64,000 nucleotides of DNA from NCBI RefSeq assembly GCF_021390645.1, contig NZ_JAJEJT010000003.1:62001-126000 (forward strand). Reading direction: 5' to 3'. The notes below the pieces were generated by a model. It did no database searches. It saw only the letters and a program-made list of their open reading frames with translations, and was not told the DNA's origin. The stretch is from Paraburkholderia flagellata (GTDB lineage Bacteria; Pseudomonadota; Gammaproteobacteria; Burkholderiales; Burkholderiaceae). A program made the translations under genes and the position numbers. This document shows, in pieces, positions 63,904 to 64,000 of the stretch (positions within the stretch are counted from its first letter, which is position 1; the number at the start of each line of letters is the position of its first letter).

Positions 63904-64000
63904 AGGTCGGCAGGTTGGCAGGACACTAAAAAACACAAAACGTGCTGCGTGCAAGAAGCACTTTGGTAGACAGCACAACGAATACTACGGGGTCGGGGCA

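Overview
The window looks like chromosomal DNA from a high-GC betaproteobacterium of the Burkholderiales, most like Paraburkholderia or Caballeronia. The evidence is a class I PHA synthase with a PhaJ-type hydratase and a phasin, a short H-NS protein ending in a GRGRAP-type motif, a BcsD-type cellulose subunit, PAAR-linked type VI-style genes, a reductive pyrimidine degradation operon, and codon use rich in G/C third positions. No rRNA, tRNA, CRISPR array or insertion sequence was found. The genus is inferred, not proven.

Layout. 0-7 kb: end of an unknown gene, an MFS exporter, a solute-binding lipoprotein whose stop overlaps the start of a Cache-HAMP-PAS-GGDEF-EAL protein, and an orphan HxD-type oxygenase. 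7-11 kb: 3-hydroxybutyrate dehydrogenase and a GntP-type permease transcribed away from a sigma-54 activator, with a good -24/-12 promoter between them. 11-14.3 kb: an accessory island with a lipoprotein, one PAAR remnant, a frameshifted PAAR gene, a GH24 lysozyme and an LprI-like lysozyme inhibitor; this looks like a type VI toxin-immunity cassette. 14.4-20.6 kb: rbsK-rbsD-rbsA-rbsC-rbsB and a LacI-family regulator. 20.7-25.5 kb: two glucosidases. 25.7-36.2 kb: TPR protein, beta-propeller lipoprotein, TetR with a TetX-like monooxygenase, an NDH-2-like dehydrogenase and an Rrf2 regulator sharing a promoter motif, then small proteins (BON, LexA-box gene, phasin, DnaJ, H-NS).

36-46 kb: DUF1275 membrane protein, a highly repetitive secreted glycine-rich protein, PadR with a flavin monooxygenase, a large secreted propeller-like protein, and phaJ-phaC. 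46-54.8 kb: a deletion scar joining EamA and AraC remnants, then a RutR-like TetR divergent from the reductive pyrimidine catabolism operon (amidohydrolase, PreT, PreA, NCS1 transporter, dihydropyrimidinase). 55-64 kb: an AT-richer phosphoribosyltransferase behind a GST-like gene, a patatin, a TetR divergent from a DUF4188 protein with twin operators, a lipoprotein lipase, a DHA2 exporter, and bcsD, probably the first gene of a cellulose operon that continues past the window.

Themes. Several regulators sit divergently from their likely targets with visible palindromes between them. Hydroxybutyrate use (hbdH, gntP-type permease) and PHA synthesis (phaJ, phaC, phasin) are both present but dispersed. 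The window also has one predicted bifunctional c-di-GMP enzyme and a cellulose gene, but nothing in the sequence links the two.
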